Positions 9,119 through 18,069 of a stretch of DNA of 64,000 nucleotides are shown here, piece after piece; within the stretch, counting starts at the first letter, position 1, and each line of letters opens with the position of its first letter. The position numbers and the translations under genes are program-made. The stretch is taken from assembly GCF_002904295.1 (NCBI RefSeq), contig NZ_PPHG01000005.1:1-64000 (forward strand), given 5' to 3'. The notes under the pieces are model-generated. The model made no database searches, was not told where the DNA came from, and saw only the letters and a program-made list of their open reading frames with translations. This stretch comes from Amycolatopsis sp. CA-128772 (GTDB lineage: Bacteria; Actinomycetota; Actinomycetes; Mycobacteriales; Pseudonocardiaceae).

Positions 9119-10006
9119 ATGACGTCTCACCGGCCGGAGACGGTCTTCCGCGGCCGCCGCATGCCCGGCGACCGCGCCCTGGTCATGGCCATCGTCAACC
9201 GCACCCCCGACTCCTTCTACGACAAGGGCGCGACCTTCGCCGACACGGCGGCCCTCGAAGCGGTGGACCGCGCGGTGGCGGCGGGCGCCGACATCGTGGA
9301 CATCGGCGGCGTCAAGGCGGGCGAGGGCCCCGAGGTCGACGTCGACGAGGAGAGCCGGCGCGTGGTCCCGTTCGTCGCCGAGGTGCGCCGCCGCCACCCG
9401 GACCTGGTGATCAGCGTCGACACCTGGCGCCACGAGGTGGGCCGCCAGGTCTGCGAAGCGGGCGCGGACCTGCTGAACGACACCTGGGCGGGCGCGGACC
9501 CGAAGCTGGTGGAAATCGCGGCGGAGTTCGGCACGGGCTACGTGTGCTCCCACGTCGGCGGCATGCCGCTGCGCACGGACCCGTACCCGGCACCCACCAC
9601 CGACCGCCCGTTCTGGCCCCGCTACGACGACGTGGTGGCGGAGGTACTGGCCGAGCTGACGGCGGCGGCCGAGCGAACGGTCGAGGCGGGCGTCCCGCGC
9701 GCCGGGGTACTGGTGGACCCGACGTTCGACTTCGGCAAGAGCACCCGGCACGGACTGGAGCTGCTCAGGCACTTCGACCGCCTGGTGGCCACGGGCTGGC
9801 CGGTCCTGGTGGCCCTGTCGAACAAGGACCTGATCGGCGAAACCCTGAACCTGGAGCCCCCCGACCGCTTGGCGGGAACCCTGGCGGCCACGGCAATAGC
9901 AGCCCACACAGGAGCAGCGGTCTTCCGCGCACACAACGTGAGGGAGACACGGGAGGCCGTGGAGGCGGTAGCGGCCTTCGCCAAGGCAACGGCGACCTCG
10001 CAATAG
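9119..10006 (+). CDS. Dihydropteroate synthase family protein (FolP2-like)
   Basis: The 295-aa TIM-barrel protein carries the pterin-binding signature near the start (VMAIVNRTPDSFYDKG), then ADIVDIGGVKAGEG, ISVDTWRHEV, LLNDTWAG and SNKDLIGETL. DHPS joins p-aminobenzoate to a pterin pyrophosphate in folate synthesis. The length and the stand-alone setting, with no folE/folB/folK nearby, fit the actinobacterial paralogue FolP2. In mycobacteria FolP2 does not replace FolP1, so true DHPS activity is uncertain. Confidence 0.85.
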   Translation: MTSHRPETVFRGRRMPGDRALVMAIVNRTPDSFYDKGATFADTAALEAVDRAVAAGADIVDIGGVKAGEGPEVDVDEESRRVVPFVAEVRRRHPDLVISVDTWRHEVGRQVCEAGADLLNDTWAGADPKLVEIAAEFGTGYVCSHVGGMPLRTDPYPAPTTDRPFWPRYDDVVAEVLAELTAAAERTVEAGVPRAGVLVDPTFDFGKSTRHGLELLRHFDRLVATGWPVLVALSNKDLIGETLNLEPPDRLAGTLAATAIAAHTGAAVFRAHNVRETREAVEAVAAFAKATATSQ

Positions 10007-10210
10007 AGGAGCTGGGTGGTCATCCCGTCGCCTGAGGCCGTCAAAGTGACAGGCCTCGATCAGGCTGCCGCGGTAGAGGCTTCTCGCCCCCGGAAAAGCC
10101 GGGTCTGGTGACGTCCTTGCCCTCTTGCGCTGCCGGCTTCGTCTTTCGTTCGTTCCGTCAGCAGGCTTGGGGTCGGGGCATGGCGTACAACTGGTGGGGA
10201 GGTGATGTCG

Positions 10211-11338
10211 ATGGCGCCCTTGTCTGCGTGGTGGGACAAGCGGTGGCGGTGGGCGGTTGTCGGCGCCTTGGGGGTTCTGCTTGTCTCTGTGCCCTCCGTT
10301 GTCGGTGCCCTTAGTCCCTCCGGGGCTTCCGGTGATCCCTCTCGGTTGCGTTCCCTTGTCCTTGGTTCCGCCGGACGGCCGTATCAGGGTTACGCCGAAA
10401 GCTCTGGCTCGCTCGCCCTGCCTGAACTTCCGAACCTGGGGGCCGTCACCGCTCTCTTCTCCATGCGGACGCCGATGCGTGCCTGGTATGCCGGGCCTGA
10501 TCGGTATCGGGTCGATATTCTCGGGACCGCTGGTGAGCACGATGTCTACCGGCTGCCCGATGGTGAGTACACCTGGGACTACGGGGACAACACGCTCACC
10601 GAGCTGATCGGGGATCCCGGGGTTCGGCTGCCTCGGGGTGGGGACCTGCTGCCGCCCGAGCTTGCCCGGCGGATTCTGGGTGCCGCTCAAGGGGATCCGG
10701 TCAGTGCGCTGCCGGGGCGCAACGTTGCCGGTGTTGCCGCTTCCGGATTGCGGCTGGTGCCCGCCGATCCCGATACCACCGTCGGGCGGGTGGATGTCTG
10801 GGCCGATCCGGTGACCGGGGTGGCCGTGCGGGTGGAACTCACCGCTCGGGGGCAGGATGCGCCGATTCTGGTGACCGAGTTCCGGCAGCTCGAACAGACG
10901 ACGCCGGTCGTCGAAGCGCCGCGGCCGGCGCTCGGGTCCGGGTTCGGGGTGGCCAGTGCGCCGGACGTGGCCGACACGCTCGGTGCGTTCAGCCAGGTGC
11001 CGCTGCCGGCGCGGCTTGCCGGCCGTCCGGTGACGTCGTCGGACTTCGGCGGCGTCCAGGGGGCCGCGCTCTACGGCAGCGGGCTGGCCTCCTTCGCCGT
11101 GATCGCCGTGCCGCGGACGGTGGCCAACGCTGCGAGCGACGCCGCCGGGAAGGCCGGTGCGGTGCAGGTCAAGCTGGCCACCGGGAGTGTTGTGCAGCTG
11201 TCGATCACGCCGCTGTCGCTGGGCATCGTGCGGTCGTCGGTGTCCCGGCGCTCCTACCTGCTGGCCGGGACCGTGACGCCCGCCGTCCTGAAGTCCGTGG
11301 CCGATGAGCTGTCCCGGCTGCGCCGGAGCGGGCCGTGA
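10211..11338 (+). CDS. RseB/LolA-like extracytoplasmic protein with N-terminal anchor
   Basis: The 375-aa protein has one N-terminal membrane segment (about 13-32) and a LolA/RseB-like half-barrel (motifs YAESSGSLALPELP, YRVDILGTAGEHDVYRLPDG, VDVWADPVTGVAVRVE). The third ATG/GTG choice is used because GGGGAGG sits 8 nt before it. RseB-like proteins sense lipids or wall stress. This one overlaps the downstream ABC ATPase gene (GTGA), so it probably serves that transporter as an outside partner. It is not next to a sigma/anti-sigma pair, so a MucB-type regulator role is less likely. Confidence 0.72.
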   Translation: MAPLSAWWDKRWRWAVVGALGVLLVSVPSVVGALSPSGASGDPSRLRSLVLGSAGRPYQGYAESSGSLALPELPNLGAVTALFSMRTPMRAWYAGPDRYRVDILGTAGEHDVYRLPDGEYTWDYGDNTLTELIGDPGVRLPRGGDLLPPELARRILGAAQGDPVSALPGRNVAGVAASGLRLVPADPDTTVGRVDVWADPVTGVAVRVELTARGQDAPILVTEFRQLEQTTPVVEAPRPALGSGFGVASAPDVADTLGAFSQVPLPARLAGRPVTSSDFGGVQGAALYGSGLASFAVIAVPRTVANAASDAAGKAGAVQVKLATGSVVQLSITPLSLGIVRSSVSRRSYLLAGTVTPAVLKSVADELSRLRRSGP

Positions 11339-12246
11339 TCGTCACCCGCGCGCTGACCAAGCGGTACGGCCGCACGGTGGCCGTCGACGCGGTCGACCTC
11401 GAGGTCCGCGAGGGCGACCGCTACGGCTTTCTCGGCCCGAACGGCTCGGGCAAGACCACGCTCGTCCGCATGCTGCTCGGGCTGGTCTACGCGACGGCCG
11501 GGGAGATCGAGGTGCTCGGCAAACCGGTGCCGAAGCGGGTCGCCGAGGTGCTGCCGGAGGTCGGCGCCCTCGTCGAAGGGCCGGCCGCGTACCCGCACCT
11601 GTCCGGGCGGCGGAACCTGGCGCTGCTCGACGCCGCCGGGCGGGGCGGGGGCCGGCGCACCCGACGCCGCCGCGTCGGCGAAGCCCTCGAACAGGTCGGG
11701 CTCGGCGGGGTCGACCAGCGGCCGGTGAAGGCGTACTCGCTCGGGATGCGGCAACGGCTCGGGCTCGCCGGCGCACTGCTGCGGCGGCCGCGGCTGCTTA
11801 TCCTCGACGAGCCGACCAACGGGCTGGATCCGCAGGGGATCAAGGAGATCCGCGAGCTGCTCGTCGAGCTGAACGCGGGCGGCACCACGGTGTTCCTCTC
11901 CAGCCACCTGCTGGCCGAGGTCGAGCAGCTCTGCACGCGCGTCGGCGTCGTCGACCGGGGCCGGCTGGTGCTGGAGGAGGACCTCGGCACGCTGCGGGCG
12001 GCGACCGGCCGGATCCTGGTCGGCACGCCGGACCCCGCCGCGGCCGCCGCCGTCCTCGACGGCCAGCTCGAGGCCCGGGACGGCGACCGGCTCGTGATCC
12101 GGCACGACGACCCGGCGGCGCTGAACGCCCTGCTCGTCGAGGCCGGGGTGCGCGTGACGTCCATCCACGCCGAGCAGCGGACGCTGGAACAGGTCGTCCT
12201 CGACGTGACGGGGCCGGGCTCGGACCGGTTCGGGGCGGCCGGGTGA
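11335..12246 (+). CDS. ABC transporter ATP-binding protein (CcmA/drug-export type)
   Basis: The 303-aa ATPase has Walker A GPNGSGKTT (about 34-42), signature YSLGMRQRLGLA and Walker B LLILDEPTNGLDPQG. The extended C-terminal region is typical of export systems of the BcrA/DrrA class. The GTG start overlaps the previous stop by 4 nt and the stop overlaps the permease start, so the three genes form a coupled operon. The exported substrate is unknown. Confidence 0.9.
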   Translation: MIVTRALTKRYGRTVAVDAVDLEVREGDRYGFLGPNGSGKTTLVRMLLGLVYATAGEIEVLGKPVPKRVAEVLPEVGALVEGPAAYPHLSGRRNLALLDAAGRGGGRRTRRRRVGEALEQVGLGGVDQRPVKAYSLGMRQRLGLAGALLRRPRLLILDEPTNGLDPQGIKEIRELLVELNAGGTTVFLSSHLLAEVEQLCTRVGVVDRGRLVLEEDLGTLRAATGRILVGTPDPAAAAAVLDGQLEARDGDRLVIRHDDPAALNALLVEAGVRVTSIHAEQRTLEQVVLDVTGPGSDRFGAAG

Positions 12247-13085
12247 TCGGCGTCGAACTGCGGAAGCTCGCGCTGCGGCCGCGGGTGTGGTTCAGCGTGC
12301 TGCTGCTGTGCCTGCTGCCGGCCATCGTCGGCGTCTTCCTGGCGACGGCCGACTTCGCGCCGCCGCCCGGGCAGGGCGGCGCGTTCCTCTCGGCGGTGGT
12401 GAACGACGGCGCACTGTTCCCGGCGGCCGCGCTCGCGCTGGTGCTGCCGCTGTTCCTGCCGATCGCGGTCGCCGTCACCGCGGGCGACGCGATCGCGGGC
12501 GAGGCGGCCACCGGCACCCTGCGTTACCTGCTGGTGCGCCCGGTCGGGCGGACGCGGTTGCTGGGCGCCAAGATGGTCGCCTTGGCCGTGTACGTGACCG
12601 CGGCGATCGTCATCGTCGTGCTGACGTCGCTGGTGCTCGGGGTGTTCCTGTTCGGCACCGGCGGCACGCCGGGGGTCGCGGGACCGGGCGGCCAGCCGGC
12701 CGGCGTGACGTCGTTGTCGGGGCAGTCGCTCAGCTCGTCCGCGCTCGGGCTGCGGCTGCTGGGCGCGGTGAGCTACATCGTCGTGTCGATGCTCGGGTTC
12801 GCCGCCATCACGGTGTTCCTGTCGACGCTCACGGACTCGGCGCTGGGGGCCGCACTCGGCGGGCTGGCCGCGTTGATCATCAGCACGGTGCTGGAAACGC
12901 TGGACGCGGCCGCGTCCGTGAAGCCCTACCTGCCGACGCACTACTGGCTGTCGTGGATCGACTTCTTCCGCGATCCGGTGCTGTGGCGCAACATCGACCA
13001 CGGGCTGCTGCTGCAGGCCGGCTACATCGTGGTGTTCTTCGGGGCCGCGTGGGCGAACTTCGCCACGAAGGACGTCACGAGCTGA
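12243..13085 (+). CDS. ABC transporter permease (ABC-2 family)
   Basis: The 280-aa protein has six predicted membrane segments and an ABC-2-type topology, including the helix pair around GDAIAGEAATGTLRYLLVRPVGR. It begins with GTG overlapping the ATPase stop. It is the membrane partner of the upstream ATPase and, by gene order, of the RseB/LolA-like protein. The last 11 nt overlap the convergent lipase gene, with no room for a terminator. Confidence 0.88.
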   Translation: MIGVELRKLALRPRVWFSVLLLCLLPAIVGVFLATADFAPPPGQGGAFLSAVVNDGALFPAAALALVLPLFLPIAVAVTAGDAIAGEAATGTLRYLLVRPVGRTRLLGAKMVALAVYVTAAIVIVVLTSLVLGVFLFGTGGTPGVAGPGGQPAGVTSLSGQSLSSSALGLRLLGAVSYIVVSMLGFAAITVFLSTLTDSALGAALGGLAALIISTVLETLDAAASVKPYLPTHYWLSWIDFFRDPVLWRNIDHGLLLQAGYIVVFFGAAWANFATKDVTS

Positions 13086-13881
13086 GGCACTCCGCGGGCG
13101 GTTCGAGCGGGGTGGTGCCGAGCGCCTGCAGGACGATTTCGGTGACCGCGGGATCGGTGGGCAGGTCGCCGTGGGCGGCGGTGTTGCCGGGGCAGACCTC
13201 CTGCAGCGGGACGTTGACGGCGCCGTCGAGGCGGGCCGAGTCGGGCGGGGTGACCGTCTCGTCCCGGTCGGTCCAGAGCGACAGCCACGGCAGGGTCGGC
13301 GGGACCGGGTCCTGGGCCAGCTCCTGCAGCAGGCTGCTGCCGGGCGCCAGCTGCACGCACGCGGTCGGGCACGCGCCCGGGACCAGCGCACCGCCCGCCG
13401 TGGCCAGGCCGGTGCCGTGCATCGGCGCGCCGAGCGTCACGACCCGGCGGGCCTGGTGCTGCCCGCCTTCCCGGCCGACCCACAGCCGGGCCACGACCCC
13501 GCCCGCGGAGTACCCGACGACGTCGACCGAAGGCGCGCCCTGCTCGTAGGCCTTTTCGACGGCCTCGGCGAGGACGCCGGCCTGTTCGACGAGGTCACCG
13601 GTGCCGTCGCCGGCCAGGGTGAGCACCTCGGCGGACCGGCCGGTGGCCTGCCGGATCCGCGCGGCGAGGGTCTCCAGGCCGTCCCGGCCGCCGCCGTAGC
13701 CGGGGACGAGGAGGACGGGACCGGGCTTGCCCTGGTCCGGGACACCGGCGTCCGGCGCGGCCTTCGCCCCGGAGGTGACGACGACGGTGGCGACGACGAC
13801 CGCGGCGATGACGGCGGCGACGCCGCTCAGCATCAATCGCCGCCGCGGGCTGATACCGCGCCACCAGGCCGTGATCCGCAC
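13075..13881 (-). CDS. Membrane-anchored alpha/beta hydrolase (lipase/esterase-like)
   Basis: The 268-aa protein starts with one membrane segment (about 16-37). The hydrolase domain follows with PVLLVPGYGGG (oxyanion loop), nucleophile GYSAGG (Ser near 124), an Asp in LWTDRDETV and a His in AAHGDLPTD. It resembles class 2 lipases/esterases acting outside the membrane. Four cysteines could form disulfides. The substrate is unknown. A 30-bp perfect palindrome lies 22 nt before its start. Confidence 0.8.
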   Translation of the reverse strand: MRITAWWRGISPRRRLMLSGVAAVIAAVVVATVVVTSGAKAAPDAGVPDQGKPGPVLLVPGYGGGRDGLETLAARIRQATGRSAEVLTLAGDGTGDLVEQAGVLAEAVEKAYEQGAPSVDVVGYSAGGVVARLWVGREGGQHQARRVVTLGAPMHGTGLATAGGALVPGACPTACVQLAPGSSLLQELAQDPVPPTLPWLSLWTDRDETVTPPDSARLDGAVNVPLQEVCPGNTAAHGDLPTDPAVTEIVLQALGTTPLEPPAECLSS

Positions 13882-13903
13882 CCCTCCATGATGCCCCCGC
13901 CCC

Positions 13904-13933
13904 CCAGGTCACTTTCACGTGAAAGTGACCTGG
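13904..13933. terminator. Perfect 30-bp palindrome
   Basis: A 15+15 bp palindrome without loop, centred on CACGTG (arm CCAGGTCACTTTCAC), lies between the stop of the CHAT gene and the start of the lipase gene, both on the minus strand. It could be the CHAT terminator, since folded RNA would give a stable hairpin, or an operator for the lipase gene. There is no T-tract. Confidence 0.5.
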
Positions 13934-13958
13934 AGGGTGCCTCCGGGTGGTGAGGGAG

Positions 13959-16538
13959 TCAGCCGGCGCCGTAGCAGACGTAGCTGGTGGCCGTGGGGGA
14001 GTCCGGGAGGTCGGCCTGGGCGCGGGCCAGTGCCGCGGCCGGGGTGAGGCCGGCGGCCAGGTGGCGGTGGTGGCGGACCATCAGGGCACGGCCCGCGTCG
14101 TCCGGGATCGGGAGGACCGTGGCGACCAGGCTCGTCGTGCCCAGGGCCAGCAGGGCCGAGGCCAGGCCCAGCAGCTCGTCGCCCGCGTGGATCGCCGAAC
14201 GGCCCGAGTCGCAGCCCGACAGCACCACCTGGCGCGGCGGCCGGGCCAGGCGCTCGAGGTCGTACACCGTCAGCGGGCCGTCGGCGAGCCGGAGTGACGA
14301 GAACAGCGGGTTGTCGGTGCGGAACACGCCGTGCGCCGCGAGGTGGCCCAGCGCCGCGCCGTCGAGCGCCGCGAGCACCGGCTCGACCCGGGCGGTGCGG
14401 CCGGTGAACCGCCGGGCGCCGGGGTAGCGGCGGGCCAGCGCGGCGGCTTCCGCGGCGGCGTGCGGCAGCCCGGGACCGGCCACGACGACGTGGTCCCCGC
14501 CGGCACCCCGGGGCGCGGTCGCCGCGCGGTGCCACAGCGCCGCCGACGGGGCCAGCGACACCGGACGTCCGTGGCAGCCCGGCAGCGCCGGCCACGGCAG
14601 CTCGTGCAGCCGCCCGGTCGGGACGATCACCAGCGGGCCGTCGCCCAGCGGGAGCGGGGCGAGCAGGAGGTCGTCGAGGCGGCGGGCCGTCCGCTCGGCG
14701 AGGTCCGCGAACGAGCCGAGGCCGAACGCCGACCGCCGCAGCGCGAACCGCAGCTCGTCCAGGCGGTCCGCGGCCTCGGCCGCCGCGCCCAGCTCGCACC
14801 GCCGCAGCCGGCCGCCGGTGACGACCAGCGCGGACAGCCGGCCGTCCAGCTCCAGGTATTCGACCAGGGTGGCCGGGCCCAGCGCCGCGGCGAGGTCCGC
14901 GCGGGACGGCACCGGGGTGTCCGATGTGGACACTCCGGTCGCGTGCCGGGCGCGGTCGCGCACCGCCTGCTCCAGCCGGGCCTGCCGGCGCAGCAGGACG
15001 TTCGCCTGGCCGGTGCCCGCGGCGAGGTCGACGGCGACCTGGCGCAGGGCGGCGAGGTCGGCGGCCAGGCCCTCGTCGTCCGGCGGCCGGGCGGGCCGCA
15101 GCCGCAAGGCGCCCGCGTGCCGGTGCTCCGCCCAGCGCAGCACCGCCTCCGGTTGACCCGCTTCGACGGCGAGCCGCAGCCCGAGCCCGGTCAGCTCGCT
15201 CGCGTGGCCCGACGCGTGGGCGCGCAGCTCGCTCGCCCCGAGGCCGGCCCGGAACCGGTCGATCACCCGCACGCCGGCGCGCACCGCGGCGGCCGCGCCC
15301 CGGCGGTCGCCGTGCACCAGCCGCAGCAACGCCGTCGCGTGCCAGGCCCGGGCCCGCAGCTCGGCGGGCCCGCCGCGGCCGGCCCGGCCGACGACCGTCA
15401 GCTCCGCCTCGGCGACCGCCGGCCGGCCCAGGGCCAGTGCCAGCGACGCGACGATCAGCCGCGCGTCCAGGGCCACGACCACCCAGCCCGCCTCGGTGAG
15501 GGCCGCGACCGTGCGCCGGCCGGACCGGAGCATCGCGGTCGTCCGGAGCCCGCTGTCACGCCGGGCGCGCAGAGCCAGGTAACCGCCGAGCGCGGCCCAG
15601 CCCGGACGGCGCTGCCGGGCCGCGGACCGCTGCGCCAGCGTGGCTTCGCGCACCGCCGTTTCCGGGTCGCCGTCGAGCAGGGCGACCTTGGCGAGCACCA
15701 GCCGCGCCTGGACGAGGTCGACGGCGTTGCGCCGGCGTTCGTACTCCGCGACGGCGTCCGTCGCGGCTTCGCGCGCTTCGGCGATCAGGCGGACGGAGAG
15801 CAGCGTCTCGGCGCGTTCGATCGGCAAGAGCCCGGGGTCCGTCCCGGCCTCCTGGTACCGGGCGGCGGCTTCGTCGTACGCGGTGAGCGCGGCCGGGACG
15901 TCGCCGCGGACGGTGGCGGCGAGCCCGCGGTTCTGCCACACCATCGCCGTCCGTCCCATGTGGCCGGTCGCGCCGAAGCCGGCTTCGGCGCGACGCAGGT
16001 CTTCTTCGGCGCCCCGCCAGTCGCCCAGCCGGGCCAGCACGATGCTGCGGTTGGTGCGGATCGTCGCCTCGATCAGGGCGTCCCCGCCCGCCGCGCGCAG
16101 CGTGCCGAGAGCGGCGGCGAACTCCGCGGCGGCGTCACCGAACCGGCTGATTTCGGTGAGCACGACGGCCCGCTGCATCCGCAGCCGCGCGGCGGCCGGC
16201 CCGGTGAGCTCGGGCATCGCGCGGTCCAGCTCGCGCAGGGCCTCGGCGGTGCGCCCGGTCAGCGTCAGCACGTAGCCGAGCACCCCGCGCGTCTGGGCGG
16301 CCCGCTCCCGCAGGCCGGCGCCGTCGGCCAGCCGAACGGCCTTGCGCAGCCGGGTTTCGGCGTCGGTGAGCCGGCCGGTGGACACCCCGGCGAGGCCGAG
16401 CGCGTGCTCGGCGACCGCGGCGGCCTCGGCGTGGCCGCCGGCTTCGGCGAGCGCGGCCGCGGCCAGCACCCGGGCCCGGGCCGGCGCCGTGAACGCGAGG
16501 TCCGCGGCGGCGACGGCTTTGGCCAGGGCGCTGGTCAT
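13959..16538 (-). CDS. TPR-CHAT domain caspase-like protease
   Basis: The 859-aa cytosolic protein starts MTSALAKAVAAADLAF. Residues from about 1 to 560 are tetratricopeptide-like helical repeats. The C-terminal CHAT domain (about 600-859) has both catalytic residues of the caspase fold: His736 in HLAAHGVFR and Cys776 in LSGCDSGRSA, 40 residues apart as expected. CHAT proteases act in prokaryotic conflict systems, as with gasdermin activation and TPR-CHAT (Csx29) of type III-E CRISPR. No Shine-Dalgarno is visible; a 105-bp tandem repeat array begins 21 nt before the ATG. It is divergent from a subtilase. The longer open frame upstream only translates the repeats and is not used. Confidence 0.9.
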   Translation of the reverse strand: MTSALAKAVAAADLAFTAPARARVLAAAALAEAGGHAEAAAVAEHALGLAGVSTGRLTDAETRLRKAVRLADGAGLRERAAQTRGVLGYVLTLTGRTAEALRELDRAMPELTGPAAARLRMQRAVVLTEISRFGDAAAEFAAALGTLRAAGGDALIEATIRTNRSIVLARLGDWRGAEEDLRRAEAGFGATGHMGRTAMVWQNRGLAATVRGDVPAALTAYDEAAARYQEAGTDPGLLPIERAETLLSVRLIAEAREAATDAVAEYERRRNAVDLVQARLVLAKVALLDGDPETAVREATLAQRSAARQRRPGWAALGGYLALRARRDSGLRTTAMLRSGRRTVAALTEAGWVVVALDARLIVASLALALGRPAVAEAELTVVGRAGRGGPAELRARAWHATALLRLVHGDRRGAAAAVRAGVRVIDRFRAGLGASELRAHASGHASELTGLGLRLAVEAGQPEAVLRWAEHRHAGALRLRPARPPDDEGLAADLAALRQVAVDLAAGTGQANVLLRRQARLEQAVRDRARHATGVSTSDTPVPSRADLAAALGPATLVEYLELDGRLSALVVTGGRLRRCELGAAAEAADRLDELRFALRRSAFGLGSFADLAERTARRLDDLLLAPLPLGDGPLVIVPTGRLHELPWPALPGCHGRPVSLAPSAALWHRAATAPRGAGGDHVVVAGPGLPHAAAEAAALARRYPGARRFTGRTARVEPVLAALDGAALGHLAAHGVFRTDNPLFSSLRLADGPLTVYDLERLARPPRQVVLSGCDSGRSAIHAGDELLGLASALLALGTTSLVATVLPIPDDAGRALMVRHHRHLAAGLTPAAALARAQADLPDSPTATSYVCYGAG

Positions 16539-16558
16539 CGCGGGTTGTGCCGGGTCGG

Positions 16559-16873
16559 GCTGGTGGGTACCGGTCCGGCCAGAAGCAGGCCGTCCCCCGC
16601 GCGGCACGCGACTGTCGCCACGAAGCCGTCCGGCCGTGGCTGTGGCCGGATCGGTACCGATCGGCTGGTGGGTACCGGTCCGGTCAAAAGCAGGCCGTCC
16701 CCCGCGCGGCACGCGACTGTCGCCACGAAGCCGTCCGGCCGTGGCTGTGGCCGGATCGGTACCGATCGGCTGGTGGGTACCGGTCCGGTCAAAAGCAGGC
16801 CGTCCCCCGCGCGGCACGCGACTGTCGCCACGAAGCCGTCCGGCCGTGGCTGTGGCCGGATCGGTACCGATCG
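16559..16873. repeat. Three tandem 105-bp repeats in the CHAT/subtilase divergent promoter
   Basis: Copies lie at 16559-16663, 16664-16768 and 16769-16873. Copies 2 and 3 look identical over the stretch I compared, and copy 1 differs at two positions (GGCCAGAAG against GGTCAAAAG). Each unit contains two GGTACC sites and a GATCGGTACCGATC palindrome at its end. Because 105 is a multiple of 3, several frames stay open through the array, which creates false long ORFs on both strands. The near identity points to recent expansion. The array takes up most of the 411-bp gap between the two starts. Confidence 0.95.
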
Positions 16874-16949
16874 GCGCAGTATCAGATGGAGGGGTTCGCG
16901 GATCGGGTTGCCGACCCGTTCACCCATGATCGGTCCCGGAGGGGGACAC

Positions 16950-18068
16950 ATGACCCGATACCGCCACCGCGCCGGCGAGCTGCTGGTCCATGCCGACGAT
17001 TGTGCCGCGATCCGCCCCGGACTGGCAGCGTTCGGCTACCACCCGGACGGGGGGACCGGTGCGCTGCGCCGCTTCACCGGCACGCGTCCGGTTCCGGACG
17101 TGCTCGCCGCCCTGGGCCGCCGCGGCGCGGGGCCGAACCACGTCTTCGGCCTCGACCGCATCATCTGGGGTGACCTGCGCCCGCGGCCGACGAACCTCGA
17201 CCTCACCCCGGTCCCCGCGGCCGAACGCATCCGGATGCAGGTGGGCGTCGTCGACACCGGGATCGTGCTCCGGGACGGCGCGCCGCACGAATTCCTCGGC
17301 CGGCGCGTCTGCTACGCCCCGGAGGACACCGTCCGGGTCGTCCGCGGCGAAGACGGCAACCCGGTCGGCTCCGCCGGCCACGGCACGTTCGTCGCGGGGC
17401 TGGTGCTGAAGCAGGTGGGGCCGGACGTGGGCGTCCGGATGAAGGGCGTGATCGACGAGCAGAGCGGCGACGCCGAAGACCTGGCCGTGGCCAACGCGAT
17501 CGACGACCTCCGCGAGGAGGGCGTCACCCTGATCAACCTGTCCTTCTCGGGGGAGACCTTCGAGGACCAGCCGCCGAAGGCGATCGAAGCCGCGCTGGGC
17601 CGGCTGTCCCCGGAGGTGGTCGTGGTCGCCTCCGCCGGAAACCGGGGGATGCGGCAGCGGGTCTACCCGGCGGGGATCAAGCTCGGGCGCTCGTTCCCCG
17701 GCGTTCTCGACGGCAACCACGCCCTGGTGCTCCCGGTCGGCTCGGCGGATCCCACGACGGCGATCTCGCGCGTCGCCGACTTCAGCAACTTCGGCCCGTG
17801 GATCGCGGCGTTCGCCGACGGCGTCGACGTCCTCGGCCCGTACTTCCACCCCGGCTACCCCAAGGTCTTCGACGTGCAGGAGTTCAACGGGTACGCGGTC
17901 TGGAGCGGGACGTCCTTCTCGGCGGCGATCCTCACCGGGAAGATCGCCGCCGGGATGGGCCCGGACGTCACTGCCCGCGAGGCGGCCGTCAAGGTGCTGG
18001 AGGCCGCCGAAACGATCACCGTCCACGACGTCAACGGCTGCCTGGACGTCCCGCACGTGCGGGAGTGA
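16950..18068 (+). CDS. Cytosolic S8 (subtilisin-like) serine peptidase
   Basis: The 372-aa protein shows a full subtilase triad: Asp102 in VVDTGI, His144 in GHGTFVAG and Ser322 in SGTSFSAA, with oxyanion Asn231 in ASAGN. The first 95 residues form a small unrecognised domain, possibly an inhibitor-like propeptide. There is no signal peptide, which is unusual for subtilases and puts it in the cytosol. The ATG is set by GGAGGGGG a few nt upstream. It is divergent from the TPR-CHAT gene and its stop lies 1 nt from that of the convergent 148-aa gene, so it belongs physically to the CHAT/sigma module. Confidence 0.9.
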   Translation: MTRYRHRAGELLVHADDCAAIRPGLAAFGYHPDGGTGALRRFTGTRPVPDVLAALGRRGAGPNHVFGLDRIIWGDLRPRPTNLDLTPVPAAERIRMQVGVVDTGIVLRDGAPHEFLGRRVCYAPEDTVRVVRGEDGNPVGSAGHGTFVAGLVLKQVGPDVGVRMKGVIDEQSGDAEDLAVANAIDDLREEGVTLINLSFSGETFEDQPPKAIEAALGRLSPEVVVVASAGNRGMRQRVYPAGIKLGRSFPGVLDGNHALVLPVGSADPTTAISRVADFSNFGPWIAAFADGVDVLGPYFHPGYPKVFDVQEFNGYAVWSGTSFSAAILTGKIAAGMGPDVTAREAAVKVLEAAETITVHDVNGCLDVPHVRE

Positions 18069-18069
18069 G

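Noticed and set aside
16559..16873. Possible CRISPR array or mobile element
   Set aside because: The units are contiguous copies without variable spacers, and no transposase or terminal repeats are seen.
16535..16951. A 138-codon minus-strand frame encoding three 35-residue repeats
   Set aside because: It is a translation of the tandem DNA repeats; the other frames are equally open and there is no ribosome site or codon bias.
14331..18068. A 1245-codon plus-strand open frame running from within the CHAT gene through the repeats into the subtilase
   Set aside because: Only the last 372 codons are the real subtilase. The rest is antisense to the CHAT gene, and the 105-bp repeats keep the frame open because 105 is a multiple of 3.
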